43,013 bases of DNA from Sphaerisporangium corydalis. GTDB lineage: Bacteria; Actinomycetota; Actinomycetes; Streptosporangiales; Streptosporangiaceae. Below, in pieces: positions 31,862 through 40,380 of this stretch. The position numbers were made by a program, and so were the translations under genes. Numbering within the stretch: position 1 is the stretch's first letter; each line of letters opens with the position of its first letter. The notes beneath the pieces are model-generated. The model saw nothing but the letters and a program-made list of their open reading frames with translations. It had not been told where the DNA came from and searched no databases. The stretch spans positions 1 to 43,013 of the forward strand of contig NZ_JANZYP010000080.1 in the NCBI RefSeq assembly GCF_025506355.1, given 5' to 3'.

Positions 31862-32758
31862 TCAGTCGCCCACGGCGCGGCGGGTGCGGTCGGCGTACTG
31901 GTCGAAAGGCTCGACGCGCCTGCGGAACTCGATGATCTCGGCCTCGGCCTGCTGCGCGGCGAGTTCCACGGCGAGCCGATGCTCGCGCTCCTGGCGCTCC
32001 CGTTCCGCGCGGGCCCGCGCGGCCTCGGCGCGCCGCTCGGTGTCCGCCCCGACGGCGACGCGCAGGACCGCGAGGTAGGACACCAGCAGCACGACGGAAG
32101 GCGCCACGCTCCACCACGGCGCCACGCCCACGGCCGCCGTCACCAGAGAGGCGATGTGCAGTAGCACGCTCCAGAGCAGCCAGCGGCGACGCCGGGCCAT
32201 CACGCTGGCCCGGCGGCGGAACTCGATCGGCGGCACCTTCCCATTGATACCTGATGGGGAACCGGACGAACCATCGGACGGCACATCGGAAACCTGCTCG
32301 GACACCCCGGAAACCGGCGGCGCGACGGGACCGGACGCCTCGGCCGGGCCCTGGGCGTCCCTCTCCGCGGGGGACGACGCATCGGAGGCATGACCACGAA
32401 GCCCCGCACGCTGCTCGGAGCGTGCGTCGGCGCGCTGGTCTGCGCGAGACTCGGTGCGCCGCTCGGTGCGAGGCTCTGCACGCTGTTCGGCGCGTGGCTC
32501 GGCGGGGGCGAGTTCCACGGTGACCTCGTCGTCGGCGTCGGCGTCGAGCGGCGCGCGGGCGGCCGGGATCTCGTGCACGGGGACGTCGCACAACGTGTCG
32601 CCGTCCGACTCGGCGGAGCCGTCGGACTCCTCGCCCTCCTCGCCCTCCTCGTAAAGATCGTCGATGTCGACCGTGTGGCGGTCATAGCGCAACCACATCG
32701 GCACCAGGACGCACAACCACATGAGCACGATGCCGAGATAGAGGAAGGCGCTAAGCAT
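31862..32758 (-). CDS. glpR: GlpR/SepX-type divisome membrane protein
   Basis: 298 residues. N-terminal helix with the family hallmark LCVLVPMWLRYDRH (residues 5-24), an acidic stretch (EEGEEGEES), a linker of Arg-rich tetrapeptide repeats (87-117), then two helices (193-211 and 217-237) and a charged coiled-coil C-terminus (241-285). The LVPMWLR motif and the neighbourhood (galU, moeA-like glp, rimJ, then this gene) match the receptor for the gephyrin-like protein Glp described in corynebacteria and SepX of Streptomyces, which act in cell division. ATG 32758 follows GGGGGTGGG. Orthology is inferred from motif and context. Confidence 0.85.
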   Translation of the reverse strand: MLSAFLYLGIVLMWLCVLVPMWLRYDRHTVDIDDLYEEGEEGEESDGSAESDGDTLCDVPVHEIPAARAPLDADADDEVTVELAPAEPRAEQRAEPRTERRTESRADQRADARSEQRAGLRGHASDASSPAERDAQGPAEASGPVAPPVSGVSEQVSDVPSDGSSGSPSGINGKVPPIEFRRRASVMARRRRWLLWSVLLHIASLVTAAVGVAPWWSVAPSVVLLVSYLAVLRVAVGADTERRAEAARARAERERQEREHRLAVELAAQQAEAEIIEFRRRVEPFDQYADRTRRAVGD

Positions 32759-32930
32759 CAGCCCACCCCCGGGCAGCGTGAACACACCACGGGGCGGGCG
32801 CCGTCGCAAATGTGCTCACGTCACGCACCGTAGGACCGCGTGTCACTGGTTGACGAGTATTCAGTGCGGTGTGTCGCGAGATCGTCAACCTGTTTATCCC
32901 CAGGCCTGCGTCAAACCTGTATATAGCTGG

Positions 32931-33563
32931 CTAGGAGGAGCCGTCGTGAGCGGTCTTCTCCCGGGTCTGCCTCCACTGGGCCAGCAGCCCCCGGGGCACG
33001 TCCTCGAGGGTCAGCGCGTAGCAGATGTGGTCGCGCCAGGCGCCGTCGATGTGGAGCTGCCGCCGCCGGACCCCTTCCTCGCGGAAACCGAGCTTCTCCA
33101 CCACGCGCCGGCTGGCGTGGTTCTCCGGCCGGATGTTCGCCTCAAGCCGGTGCAGGCCCACCGTGAAGAAGCAATGGTCCACGGCCATCGCGAGCGCCGT
33201 CGGGGTGATCCCGCGCCCGGCCAGCGCCCCGCTCACCCAGTAGCCGACCTGGGCCGACCGCGCGGAGCCCCAGACGATCGCGCCCACCGTGAGCTGGCCG
33301 GCGAACGCCCCGCGCCAGGTCACGACCCACGGCAGCGCGAGCCCCTGCCGCGCCTCGCGCCGAAGCGTGCCGACCATGGAGATGTACGGCCCGAGGCCCG
33401 TGCGGAACAGCGGGGTCTCGGGGTTGCTGGGTTCCCACGGCCGCAGCCAGTCGGCGTTGCGCAGCCGCGTCTCCCGCCAGGCGTTGACGTCACGCAGACG
33501 CAGCGGCCGGAGGCCCACCGGTCCCTCGTCAAGGGTCACCGGCCAGCCGCGAAGTCGATCCAC
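32931..33563 (-). CDS. rimJ: RimJ/RimL-type GNAT N-acetyltransferase
   Basis: 210 residues. It opens with VGLRPLRLRDVNAWRETRLR, followed by the acetyl-CoA region QVGYWVSGALAGRGITPTAL and the RimJ-type GLHRLEANIRPENHASRRVV, EKLGFREEGVRRRQLHIDG, ICYALTLED. These enzymes acetylate N-terminal alanine/serine of ribosomal proteins or other substrates. GTG 33563. It sits between mog and glpR, the position of Rv0995 (rimJ) in mycobacteria. Substrate not established. Confidence 0.9.
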   Translation of the reverse strand: MDRLRGWPVTLDEGPVGLRPLRLRDVNAWRETRLRNADWLRPWEPSNPETPLFRTGLGPYISMVGTLRREARQGLALPWVVTWRGAFAGQLTVGAIVWGSARSAQVGYWVSGALAGRGITPTALAMAVDHCFFTVGLHRLEANIRPENHASRRVVEKLGFREEGVRRRQLHIDGAWRDHICYALTLEDVPRGLLAQWRQTREKTAHDGSS

Positions 33564-33640
33564 GGATCAATCATCCCCTGTCCGGCCCCCAATTCGCCAT
33601 GGCGGCCGTCACGACCTCGCCTCCCATGGCCGGGGGCCGC

Positions 33641-34120
33641 TCAGGGGCGGGGGTGGTCGCCGCCCCTGATCTGGTCGACGGCGTGCCGGAGCACGGGGGC
33701 GAGAACGGCCATCCCGTCCCGTACGCCCCCCGATGATCCGGGCAGGTTCACGATGAGGGTCGTGCCCGCCTGCCCGGCGAGCCCGCGCGAGAGGATCGAG
33801 GTGGGCACCTTGTCGCGGTTCGCCTGGCGCACGGCTTCGGCGATGCCGGGGATCTCCCGTTCGATCACCCTGCGGGTCATCTCCGGGGTGAGGTCCCGCG
33901 GGGTGAGGCCGGTGCCCCCGGTGGTGACGATCACGTCGTACCCGTCCCGGACGCCCTCGCGCAGGGCGGTCTCGACCGGCTCGCCGTCGGGCACCACCCG
34001 AGGGCCGTCCACCGTTTCGCAGCCCGCCTCGGCGAGCAACGAGGCAAGCAGTTGCCCTGATTTGTCGGGGTAGACCCCGGCGGCGGCCCGGGTGGAGGCC
34101 GTCACCACCAGGGCCCTCAC
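33641..34120 (-). CDS. mog: MogA/MoaB-type molybdopterin adenylyltransferase
   Basis: 159 residues, the usual length of this fold. VVTASTRAAAGVYPDKSGQL is followed by VIVTTGGTGLTPRDLTPEMT, the MPT-binding signature of the MoaB/Mog family, and GTTLIVNLPGSSGGVRDGMA. It activates molybdopterin for molybdate insertion with the MoeA-type protein encoded nearby. GTG 34120 fits the fold's first strand; an in-frame ATG at 34228 would overlap moaC and is unlikely. The sequence GTGAGGGCCCT occurs both here and at the end of moaC. Confidence 0.92.
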   Translation of the reverse strand: MRALVVTASTRAAAGVYPDKSGQLLASLLAEAGCETVDGPRVVPDGEPVETALREGVRDGYDVIVTTGGTGLTPRDLTPEMTRRVIEREIPGIAEAVRQANRDKVPTSILSRGLAGQAGTTLIVNLPGSSGGVRDGMAVLAPVLRHAVDQIRGGDHPRP

Positions 34121-34196
34121 AAGCGAATCCCGGCGAAGGTCCTCGCGGTCGGGTCCAGGGACGGAGCCCGGCGGCGACCCCCGCCACGGAGGGCCC

Positions 34197-34667
34197 TCAC
34201 GGGCGGGTCCAGACGCCGGTCTTGCCACCGGTCTTCTCCTCGACCCGCACGTCGGTGATCACCGCCGCCGGGTCCACCGCCTTGATCATGTCGATCATCG
34301 CCAGGCCCGCGACCGTCACGGCCGTGAGCGCCTCCATCTCCACGCCCGTACGGTCGGCGGTCTTGACCCGGACGATGATCTCCACGCCCGCGTCGACCAC
34401 GGCGATCTCCACCTTGACGCCGTGCAACGCGATCGGGTGACACAGCGGGATCAGGTCGGGGGTGCGCTTGGCCCCCTGGATCCCGGCGATGCGGGCGACC
34501 CCGATCGCGTCCCCCTTCGGGACCGTGCCGGACCGCAGCACCGCCACCGCGTCCGCCGACAGCAGCACCCGCCCGGAGGCGCGCGCCGTACGGACGCTGA
34601 CGTCCTTGGCGGACACGTCGACCATACGGGCGGCGCCGGACTCGTCCAGATGCGTCAGCTCACCCAC
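34197..34667 (-). CDS. moaC: Cyclic pyranopterin monophosphate synthase accessory protein MoaC
   Basis: 156 residues. MoaC signatures: MVDVSAKDVSVRTARASGRV, KRTPDLIPLCHPIALHGVKV, DRTGVEMEALTAVTVAGLAM and the C-terminal Lys-rich ITDVRVEEKTGGKTG. Catalyses formation of cyclic pyranopterin monophosphate, the first steps of molybdenum cofactor synthesis with MoaA (not in this window). GTG 34667 lies 9 nt after GGAGG. Co-directional with moeA and mog. Confidence 0.96.
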   Translation of the reverse strand: MGELTHLDESGAARMVDVSAKDVSVRTARASGRVLLSADAVAVLRSGTVPKGDAIGVARIAGIQGAKRTPDLIPLCHPIALHGVKVEIAVVDAGVEIIVRVKTADRTGVEMEALTAVTVAGLAMIDMIKAVDPAAVITDVRVEEKTGGKTGVWTRP

Positions 34668-34724
34668 AGCGCACCACCTCCCTCACGCCGGAACCCTCTC
34701 CACTGTCGCGGGGCCCGGTCGTAC

Positions 34725-34807
34725 GTTCACAGCGAAGCCCACTCGCGCGTTCACAGCGGAACCCGCTCGCGCGTTCACAGCGGGGCCCGGGTCGCCGGTT
34801 CACAGCG
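34725..34807. repeat. Four tandem 24-25 nt repeats across the moeA stop codon
   Basis: GTTCACAGCG occurs at 34725, 34749, 34773 and 34798 (spacing 24, 24, 25 nt), each followed by a GRRCCC-CGCGC-type core. The last copy contains the TGA stop of moeA (34800-34802, minus strand), and every unit repeats the stop trinucleotide. The array fills most of the moeA-moaC gap (34668-34799). Confidence 0.85.
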
Positions 34808-36011
34808 GGATCACCTCCACCGTCGCGCCCTCAGGCAGGCCGGTGACGTCCTCGGGCACCACGATCAGGGCGTTCGCCCCCGCGAGCGCCGCAAGCTGGT
34901 GGGACCCCTGCCCGTGCACGGGGACCACCGTGGCCGCACCCCCGTCCGCGACCCCGAGGACCCCGCGCAGGAAGGAACGCCTGCCCGCCGGCGAGCGCAG
35001 CGGCGCCATCGTCGTCGCCGTGACGGTGGCCGGCGGCGTCGCGGGCAGCCCGCGCATCCGGGCGAGGGCAGGCTTCACGTACAGCACGAACGAGACGTAC
35101 GACGAGACGGGATTGCCGGGCAGCGTGAAGATCGGTACGCCGCGCTCGCCCAGCAGCCCGAAACCCTGCGGCATCCCCGGCTGCATGGCGATCTTCTCGA
35201 ACCGGATCGGCCCCAGCGGGGACAGCGCCTCCTTGACCGGCTCGTAGGCACCCATGGAGATGCCGCCGGTCGTGATCACGGCGTCGGCCTCGCCGAGCAG
35301 GCCGTTCAGGGTGGCGAGGAACTCGGCGGGATCGTCGCCGACGGCGCGCCGGCGGTACGCCTCCCCGCCCGCCTGCCGTACGGCCGCGACCATGGTGAAG
35401 CTGTTGGACTCCCAGATCTGCCCGTGCCCCAGCGGCGTACCCGGTTCGACGAGCTCGGCGCCGGTGGACAGCACCACCACCCGGGGACGCGGATGGGCGA
35501 GCACCGTCCGGCGGCCCACCCCGGCGAGGATGCCGAGCTGGGCCGGGCCGAGCACGGCGCCCGCCGTGAGCACGAGGCCGCCCGCCAGGACGTCCTCCCC
35601 CGACCTGCGGATGGCGTTGCCCAGGGGCGCGGCCCGGCGGATCGCGACCTTGACGGTGCCCCCGTCGGTCCACTCGACGGGCACCACGGCGTCGGCGCCA
35701 TCGGGCAGCGGCGCCCCGGTCATGATGCGCGTGACCAGGCCGGGCTCCACCCTCCTCGGCGCCGTGTCGCCGGCCGCCACGTCCACGGTGACCGGCAGCA
35801 CCACAGGGGCGTCGTCGGCCGCCGCCGCGACGTCCGCCGCGCGCACGGCGTACCCGTCCATGGCCGAGTTGTCGAACGGCGGCAGGGCGACCGGCGAGGT
35901 GACGTCCTCGGCCAGTGTGGCGCCGAGCGCCGCGTCGAGGTCCAGCTCGACCGGGTCCAGCGGGCGGACCGCGGCGAGGATCTCGGCCAGGTGCGCGTCG
36001 ACCGTCTTCAT
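34800..36011 (-). CDS. moeA: MoeA/gephyrin-like molybdotransferase (Glp)
   Basis: 403 residues. FDNSAMDGYAVRA in domain I, VTRIMTGAPLPDGADAVVPV, GRRTVLAHPRPRVVVLSTGA in the MPT-binding domain, ITTGGISMGAYEPVKEAL and TLPGNPVSSYVSF are all MoeA/gephyrin motifs. It would insert molybdate into adenylated molybdopterin. In corynebacteria the homologue encoded next to rimJ and glpR (Glp) also binds GlpR and FtsZ in division; the same neighbourhood suggests such a second role here. ATG 36011, 70 nt after galU. Confidence 0.94.
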   Translation of the reverse strand: MKTVDAHLAEILAAVRPLDPVELDLDAALGATLAEDVTSPVALPPFDNSAMDGYAVRAADVAAAADDAPVVLPVTVDVAAGDTAPRRVEPGLVTRIMTGAPLPDGADAVVPVEWTDGGTVKVAIRRAAPLGNAIRRSGEDVLAGGLVLTAGAVLGPAQLGILAGVGRRTVLAHPRPRVVVLSTGAELVEPGTPLGHGQIWESNSFTMVAAVRQAGGEAYRRRAVGDDPAEFLATLNGLLGEADAVITTGGISMGAYEPVKEALSPLGPIRFEKIAMQPGMPQGFGLLGERGVPIFTLPGNPVSSYVSFVLYVKPALARMRGLPATPPATVTATTMAPLRSPAGRRSFLRGVLGVADGGAATVVPVHGQGSHQLAALAGANALIVVPEDVTGLPEGATVEVIPL

Positions 36012-36081
36012 CGCGCCCGCCGGCGGGGGGAGGGATCGGCCGGTTCCACGGAACTCACCGGGCATACGGGGCATACGGGGC

Positions 36082-36987
36082 TCACGGCGCGACTTCGTCC
36101 AGGAACTCGCGCAACCACGGCATGAAGTCCGGGGCCAGGTCCGGCCGGTCCGCCGCGAACTGCACGACCGTGCGCAGGTAGTCGAGCTTGTTGCCCGTGT
36201 CGTACCGGCGGCCGCGGAACAGCAGGCCGTGCACGGGGCCGCCCTCCTCGGTGGAACGGCCCGCGAGCTCGAGCAGGGCGTCGGTGAGCTGGATCTCGCC
36301 GCCACGCCCCGGAGGGGTGTTCTCCAGCACCTCGAACACCGCGGGGTCGATGACGTACCGCCCGATGACCGCCCAGTTGGACGGCGCCTCGTCCGGGGCG
36401 GGCTTCTCCACCAGGCCGGTGACCCGGACCACGTCGTCCTCCGACGTCGGCGAGATCTCCGCGCAGCCGTACAGGGAGACCTGCTCCCTCGGCACCTCCA
36501 TCAGCGCGACCACGCTGCCGCCGTAGGTGTCCCGCACCTCGATCATGCGCTTGAGGAGGTGGTCGCGGCGGTCGATCAGGTCGTCGCCCAGCAGGCAGGC
36601 GAACGGGTGGTTGCCGACGTGCTGCTTCGCGCACAGGACGGCGTGACCGAGGCCCTTCGGCTCGCCCTGCCGCACGTAGTGGAACGTGGCGATCTCGACG
36701 GGTTCGAGCACCTGGGAGAGCCGCTCCGAATCACCCTTGGCGGCGAGCACCTCCTCCAGCTCGTACGCTCTGTCGAAGTGGTCCTCGATGGAGCGCTTGT
36801 TCCGGCCTGTCACCATGAGGAGATCGAGGAGCCCGGCCGACACCGCCTCCTCGACCACATACTGGATGGCCGGCTTGTCGACGATCGGAAGCATCTCTTT
36901 GGGGGTCGCCTTGGTGGCCGGCAGGAAGCGCGTACCGAGACCGGCGGCGGGGATGACGACTTTCGTCACAGGATCGTAGTCAGCCAT
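36082..36987 (-). CDS. galU: UTP-glucose-1-phosphate uridylyltransferase GalU
   Basis: 301 residues. The nucleotidyltransferase signature VIPAAGLGTRFLPATKATPK, with EMLPIVDKPAIQYVVEEAVS, RQGEPKGLGHAVLCAKQHVG and GDDLIDRRDH, is characteristic. It makes UDP-glucose for cell-wall glycans, trehalose and polysaccharides. ATG 36987 follows AAGGTG. It heads the galU-moeA-moaC-mog-rimJ-glpR block and is divergent from the cyclo-ligase gene only 24 nt away. Confidence 0.97.
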   Translation of the reverse strand: MADYDPVTKVVIPAAGLGTRFLPATKATPKEMLPIVDKPAIQYVVEEAVSAGLLDLLMVTGRNKRSIEDHFDRAYELEEVLAAKGDSERLSQVLEPVEIATFHYVRQGEPKGLGHAVLCAKQHVGNHPFACLLGDDLIDRRDHLLKRMIEVRDTYGGSVVALMEVPREQVSLYGCAEISPTSEDDVVRVTGLVEKPAPDEAPSNWAVIGRYVIDPAVFEVLENTPPGRGGEIQLTDALLELAGRSTEEGGPVHGLLFRGRRYDTGNKLDYLRTVVQFAADRPDLAPDFMPWLREFLDEVAP

Positions 36988-37011
36988 GGATGCACCTTAA
37001 TGGAGGGCCGA

Positions 37012-37578
37012 GTGGACAAGGCGGAGCTGCGCCGGAGGATCGTCGCCGCACGTGCGGGGCTCGCCGATCCGCGCGGCCCGGCGACCGCGATCAGGGAAAC
37101 GCTACTCGACCAGCCTTGGGTGCAGATGGCCGGGCTGGTCGCGTGCTACTGGTCGATGGGCACAGAACCGGCCACCCACGGACTGGTGTTCGCCCTGTGG
37201 AAGCACGGCGCCACGGTCATCCTGCCCGTGCTCCAGCCGGACGGCGACCTCGACTGGGCCGTCTACGACGGGCCCGGCTCGCTGGCCCCCGGGCCGCGCG
37301 GCCTCATGGAGCCGGTGGACACCCGGCGGGGCGTCGACACCATCCGCACGGCCGCGCTGGTGATCGTGCCCGCGCTGGCCGTCGACCCGGTCACCGGCAT
37401 CAGGCTGGGACGCGGCGGCGGCTCGTACGACCGGGCGCTGGCACGGGTGGGGCCGAACGTGCCGAGGGTCGCGCTGCTGCACGAGGGGGAGCTGATCGGC
37501 GGCGTCCCCGCGGAGCCGCACGACCAGGCGGTGTCGGTGGCGGCCCTGCCGTCGGGAATCGTCCCCATCCCGGGCTGA
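37012..37578 (+). CDS. 5-formyltetrahydrofolate cyclo-ligase
   Basis: 188 residues, standard for the family. The ATP/folate-site motif IRLGRGGGSYDRAL is near residues 131-145, with ACYWSMGTEPATHGLV and VIVPALAVDP. Converts 5-formyl-THF to methenyl-THF using ATP. GTG 37012 has GGAGG 5 nt upstream; the ATG at 37000 is too close to the divergent galU gene. Its position beside galU is as in mycobacteria (Rv0992c-Rv0993). Confidence 0.94.
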   Translation: MDKAELRRRIVAARAGLADPRGPATAIRETLLDQPWVQMAGLVACYWSMGTEPATHGLVFALWKHGATVILPVLQPDGDLDWAVYDGPGSLAPGPRGLMEPVDTRRGVDTIRTAALVIVPALAVDPVTGIRLGRGGGSYDRALARVGPNVPRVALLHEGELIGGVPAEPHDQAVSVAALPSGIVPIPG

Positions 37579-37601
37579 CCCTTTCGCCCGGCGTAAGGCC
37601 T

Positions 37602-37636
37602 GGGTCGTGGGTCGTGGGTCGTGGGTCGTGGGGCGT
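37602..37636 (+). repeat. Heptanucleotide repeat (GGGTCGT)n, G-quadruplex-capable
   Basis: Four exact copies of GGGTCGT (37602-37629) and a fifth imperfect one (GGGGCGT) lie between the convergent cyclo-ligase and LCP genes. GGG tracts are separated by 4-nt TCGT loops, a canonical G-quadruplex pattern on the plus strand. It could act in transcription termination; this is not shown. Confidence 0.85.
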
Positions 37637-37676
37637 CGGCCGTCGCTCGTGGTCGTGAGGCGCCGGTCGCCGGTCG

Positions 37677-38747
37677 TCAGGGGAGGATCGTGAGGTCGTT
37701 CAGGCCGCCGCTCTCCCTGAAGTACTCCCCCAGCGTGTCGTTCCTGATCGCCTCGTAGAACAGCGCCCCCGCCTGCCTGTTGAGGCGGACGACGCTCGCG
37801 CCCTTGACGGTGGCGGTGCCGAGCGTGGGCAGCGTGGTGGAGTCGACGGTGTCCGGCCGGATGTCCCTGAGCTCCAGCGCGAGGTCGCGCAGCGTGCCCA
37901 GCGTCACCCCGGAGTCGACGCTGACCGCCCGCGTGAGCGCCTCCAGGAACCCGTTCAGTTTGAACGGATCGGTCAGCAGCTCCCTGCTGATGATCTTGTG
38001 CCCCATCGCCCCGATGAACGCCTGCTGGCGCTTGATCCGGTCGAAGTCGCCACCCGGCAGGTTGTACCTCTGCCGGACGAACAGCAGGGCCTTCTCCCCC
38101 TCCAGATGCACGCGGCCCTGCGGCCAGGTGATCTTGCTCATCGGGTCGTACACCTTGCGGGCCACGTCCACGTCGACGCCGCCGATCACCTGCGTCATGG
38201 TGACGAACCCCTGGAAGTCCAGGGCCGCGAAATGGTCGACACGGACCTTCGTGAGGTTCTCCACCGTCTTGATCAGCAACTGCGGGCCACCGAACGCGTA
38301 CGCCGCGTTGATCTTGTTGTTTCCGCGACCGGGGATCCGGACATAAGAGTCGCGGGGGATGCCGATGAGGGTGAGCCGGTCCCGGTCGGCCGGGATGTGG
38401 ACGATCATGATCGTGTCGGCCCGCTGGTTGCCCGACTCGCCTGGACGCTTGTCAGAACCGATGAGCAGCCAGTTCTGCGCGTCGCCCGCCGCCTTGGCCG
38501 GGCGCCCGGCCTCCTCGGGGAACGCTCCAGGGATGCGCTCGATGTTGCCGTTCAGCGTGATCTGACGCTCCATCACCAGAGCGAACCCCGCGGCGAACAC
38601 CATGGCGAAGATCAGGCCGGTCACGATCAGGAGCCGGCGGACCAGGCTTCGTTTCCTCTTGGGCGGCTTCGCCGGGGTGACGTCCTGGTCGGCGGCCGAT
38701 TCGTCCTTCCTCGCGTTCTCCAGAACCGGGGAAGTCTCGTCGATCAC
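37677..38747 (-). CDS. LytR-CpsA-Psr family phosphotransferase
   Basis: 356 residues. A cytoplasmic basic segment (KPPKRKRSLVRR) precedes one transmembrane helix (38-58). The LCP domain follows: WLLIGSDKRPGESGNQRADT, IMIVHIPADRDRLTLIGIPR, DSYVRIPGRGNNKINAAYAF and DFQGFVTMTQVIGGVDV, with the conserved Arg and Asp residues that bind the polyprenyl pyrophosphate. Such enzymes attach glycopolymers such as teichoic acid or arabinogalactan to peptidoglycan. GTG 38747 has AGGTGA upstream; the frame is open further but without another good start. Confidence 0.93.
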   Translation of the reverse strand: MIDETSPVLENARKDESAADQDVTPAKPPKRKRSLVRRLLIVTGLIFAMVFAAGFALVMERQITLNGNIERIPGAFPEEAGRPAKAAGDAQNWLLIGSDKRPGESGNQRADTIMIVHIPADRDRLTLIGIPRDSYVRIPGRGNNKINAAYAFGGPQLLIKTVENLTKVRVDHFAALDFQGFVTMTQVIGGVDVDVARKVYDPMSKITWPQGRVHLEGEKALLFVRQRYNLPGGDFDRIKRQQAFIGAMGHKIISRELLTDPFKLNGFLEALTRAVSVDSGVTLGTLRDLALELRDIRPDTVDSTTLPTLGTATVKGASVVRLNRQAGALFYEAIRNDTLGEYFRESGGLNDLTILP

Positions 38748-38877
38748 GCCGTCACCTGATACCCGTCGCCATAGCACCGCATGTGTCGCGTGTGACGGTA
38801 GCCCATAGCCGTTCATCATGGTAGTGGCGTATACGAATACGACACAATGGACGGACGTGACGCGAGAGAGGAGGCAG

Positions 38878-40380
38878 GTGAACCTGAACGTCTGGCTACT
38901 CCTCGCGTCCGTCGTCGTCATCGCCGCCATCGCCTCTGTACGAGTAGCGCACCGCACAGGGCTGCCCAGCCTGCTGATCTACCTCGCCATCGGGCTGCTG
39001 GTCGGCGAGGCGGGACTGGGCATCCAGTTCGAGAACGCCCATCTCGCCCAGCAGATCGGCCTCGCCGCCCTGGCCGTGATCCTGGCCGAGGGCGGTCTCA
39101 CCACCAACTGGCAGCACGTACGCCGGGCCGTACCGACCGCGCTGGTCCTCGCCACGGCGGGCGTCGCCGTGAGCGTGCTCGCGCTCGCGGGTGCCGTGTA
39201 CTGGCTGCTGGACATGGACTGGCGCACGGCCCTGCTCATCGGCGCCATCCTCGCCTCGACCGACGCCGCGGCGGTGTTCTCCGTCCTGCGGCGGCTCCCC
39301 CTCCCGCAGCGCCTCGCGGGCATCCTGGAGGCCGAGTCCGGGTTCAACGACGCGCCCACCGTGATCGTCGTCGCGATGCTCAGCCAGGTGAACACCCCGA
39401 TGCCCACCGTCGGGAACGTCGTGCTCGACGCCGCGTTCGAACTGGCCGTCGGCTGCGCGGTCGGCCTCGGCATCGGCCCGCTCGGCGGATACGCCCTGCG
39501 CCGGGTCGCCCTGCCCTCATCCGGCCTCTACCCCATCGCCGTGCTCGCCCTCGCGTTCGTCGCCTACAGCGGCGCCGCCCTCCTGCACGGCAGCGGGTTC
39601 CTCGCCGTGTACCTGTCGACGCTCGTCCTGGGCAACGTACGGCTGCCCCACAGGGCCGCCACCCGGGGCTTCGCCGAAGGGGCCGCGTGGCTCGCCCAGA
39701 TCGGCCTGTTCGTCATGCTGGGCATGCTCGCCAGCCCGCACGAACTGCCCGCCGCGATCGTCCCCGGGCTGATCGCCGGGCTCGCCCTGCTCCTGCTGGC
39801 CAGGCCGCTGTCGGTCATGGTCTCGGCGCTGCTCGTACGGGTGGGACGGATCGACCGGCTCTCCTGGCAGGAACAGGCCTTCCTGTCATGGGCGGGACTG
39901 CGCGGCGCCGTGCCGATCGTCCTGGCCACCATCCCCTGGGCGACCGGGCTCATCGGCGCGAAAGGCGTGTTCAACGAGGTCTTCGTCATCGTGATCGTCT
40001 TCACGATGGTCCAGGGACCCACGCTGCCGTTCCTGGCCCGGGTGCTGGGGGTGAGCGCGCCCGACGAGGCCCGCGACCTCGGCGTCGAGGCCGCACCCCT
40101 CGAAGAGCTCAACGCCGACCTGCTCCAGATCACCATCCCGCCGGGGTCCGGGCTGCACGGCGTCGAGATCTTCGAACTGCGGCTGCCGTCGGACGCGGCG
40201 GTCACGATGGTCGTACGCGAGGGCCGTTCGTTCGTCCCCGAAGGCTCCACCCGCCTGCGCGCCGAGGACCAGCTCCTGATCGTCACCACCGCCGCGTACC
40301 GGCAAACGGTCGAACGCCGCATGCGAGCGGTCAGCCGCCGAGGCAAACTGGCCGGCTGGTACGGCGAACGCGGCGAATAA
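38878..40380 (+). CDS. CPA1 cation/proton antiporter with TrkA-C domain (NhaP2/CvrA-like)
   Basis: 500 residues. About twelve helices with the CPA1 motifs ASTDAAAVFSVLRRLPLPQR, AESGFNDAPTVIVVAM (ion-site Asp pair) and SWAGLRGAVPIVLATIP. The C-terminal 110 residues hold a TrkA-C domain (LLQITIPPGSGLHGVEIFEL, LRAEDQLLIVTTAAY), typical of potassium/proton antiporters of the NhaP2/CvrA group. GTG 38878 (GAGAGGAGG upstream) is my choice; ATG 38818 and GTG 38857 are alternatives. Divergent from the LCP gene by 130 nt. Confidence 0.92.
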   Translation: MNLNVWLLLASVVVIAAIASVRVAHRTGLPSLLIYLAIGLLVGEAGLGIQFENAHLAQQIGLAALAVILAEGGLTTNWQHVRRAVPTALVLATAGVAVSVLALAGAVYWLLDMDWRTALLIGAILASTDAAAVFSVLRRLPLPQRLAGILEAESGFNDAPTVIVVAMLSQVNTPMPTVGNVVLDAAFELAVGCAVGLGIGPLGGYALRRVALPSSGLYPIAVLALAFVAYSGAALLHGSGFLAVYLSTLVLGNVRLPHRAATRGFAEGAAWLAQIGLFVMLGMLASPHELPAAIVPGLIAGLALLLLARPLSVMVSALLVRVGRIDRLSWQEQAFLSWAGLRGAVPIVLATIPWATGLIGAKGVFNEVFVIVIVFTMVQGPTLPFLARVLGVSAPDEARDLGVEAAPLEELNADLLQITIPPGSGLHGVEIFELRLPSDAAVTMVVREGRSFVPEGSTRLRAEDQLLIVTTAAYRQTVERRMRAVSRRGKLAGWYGERGE

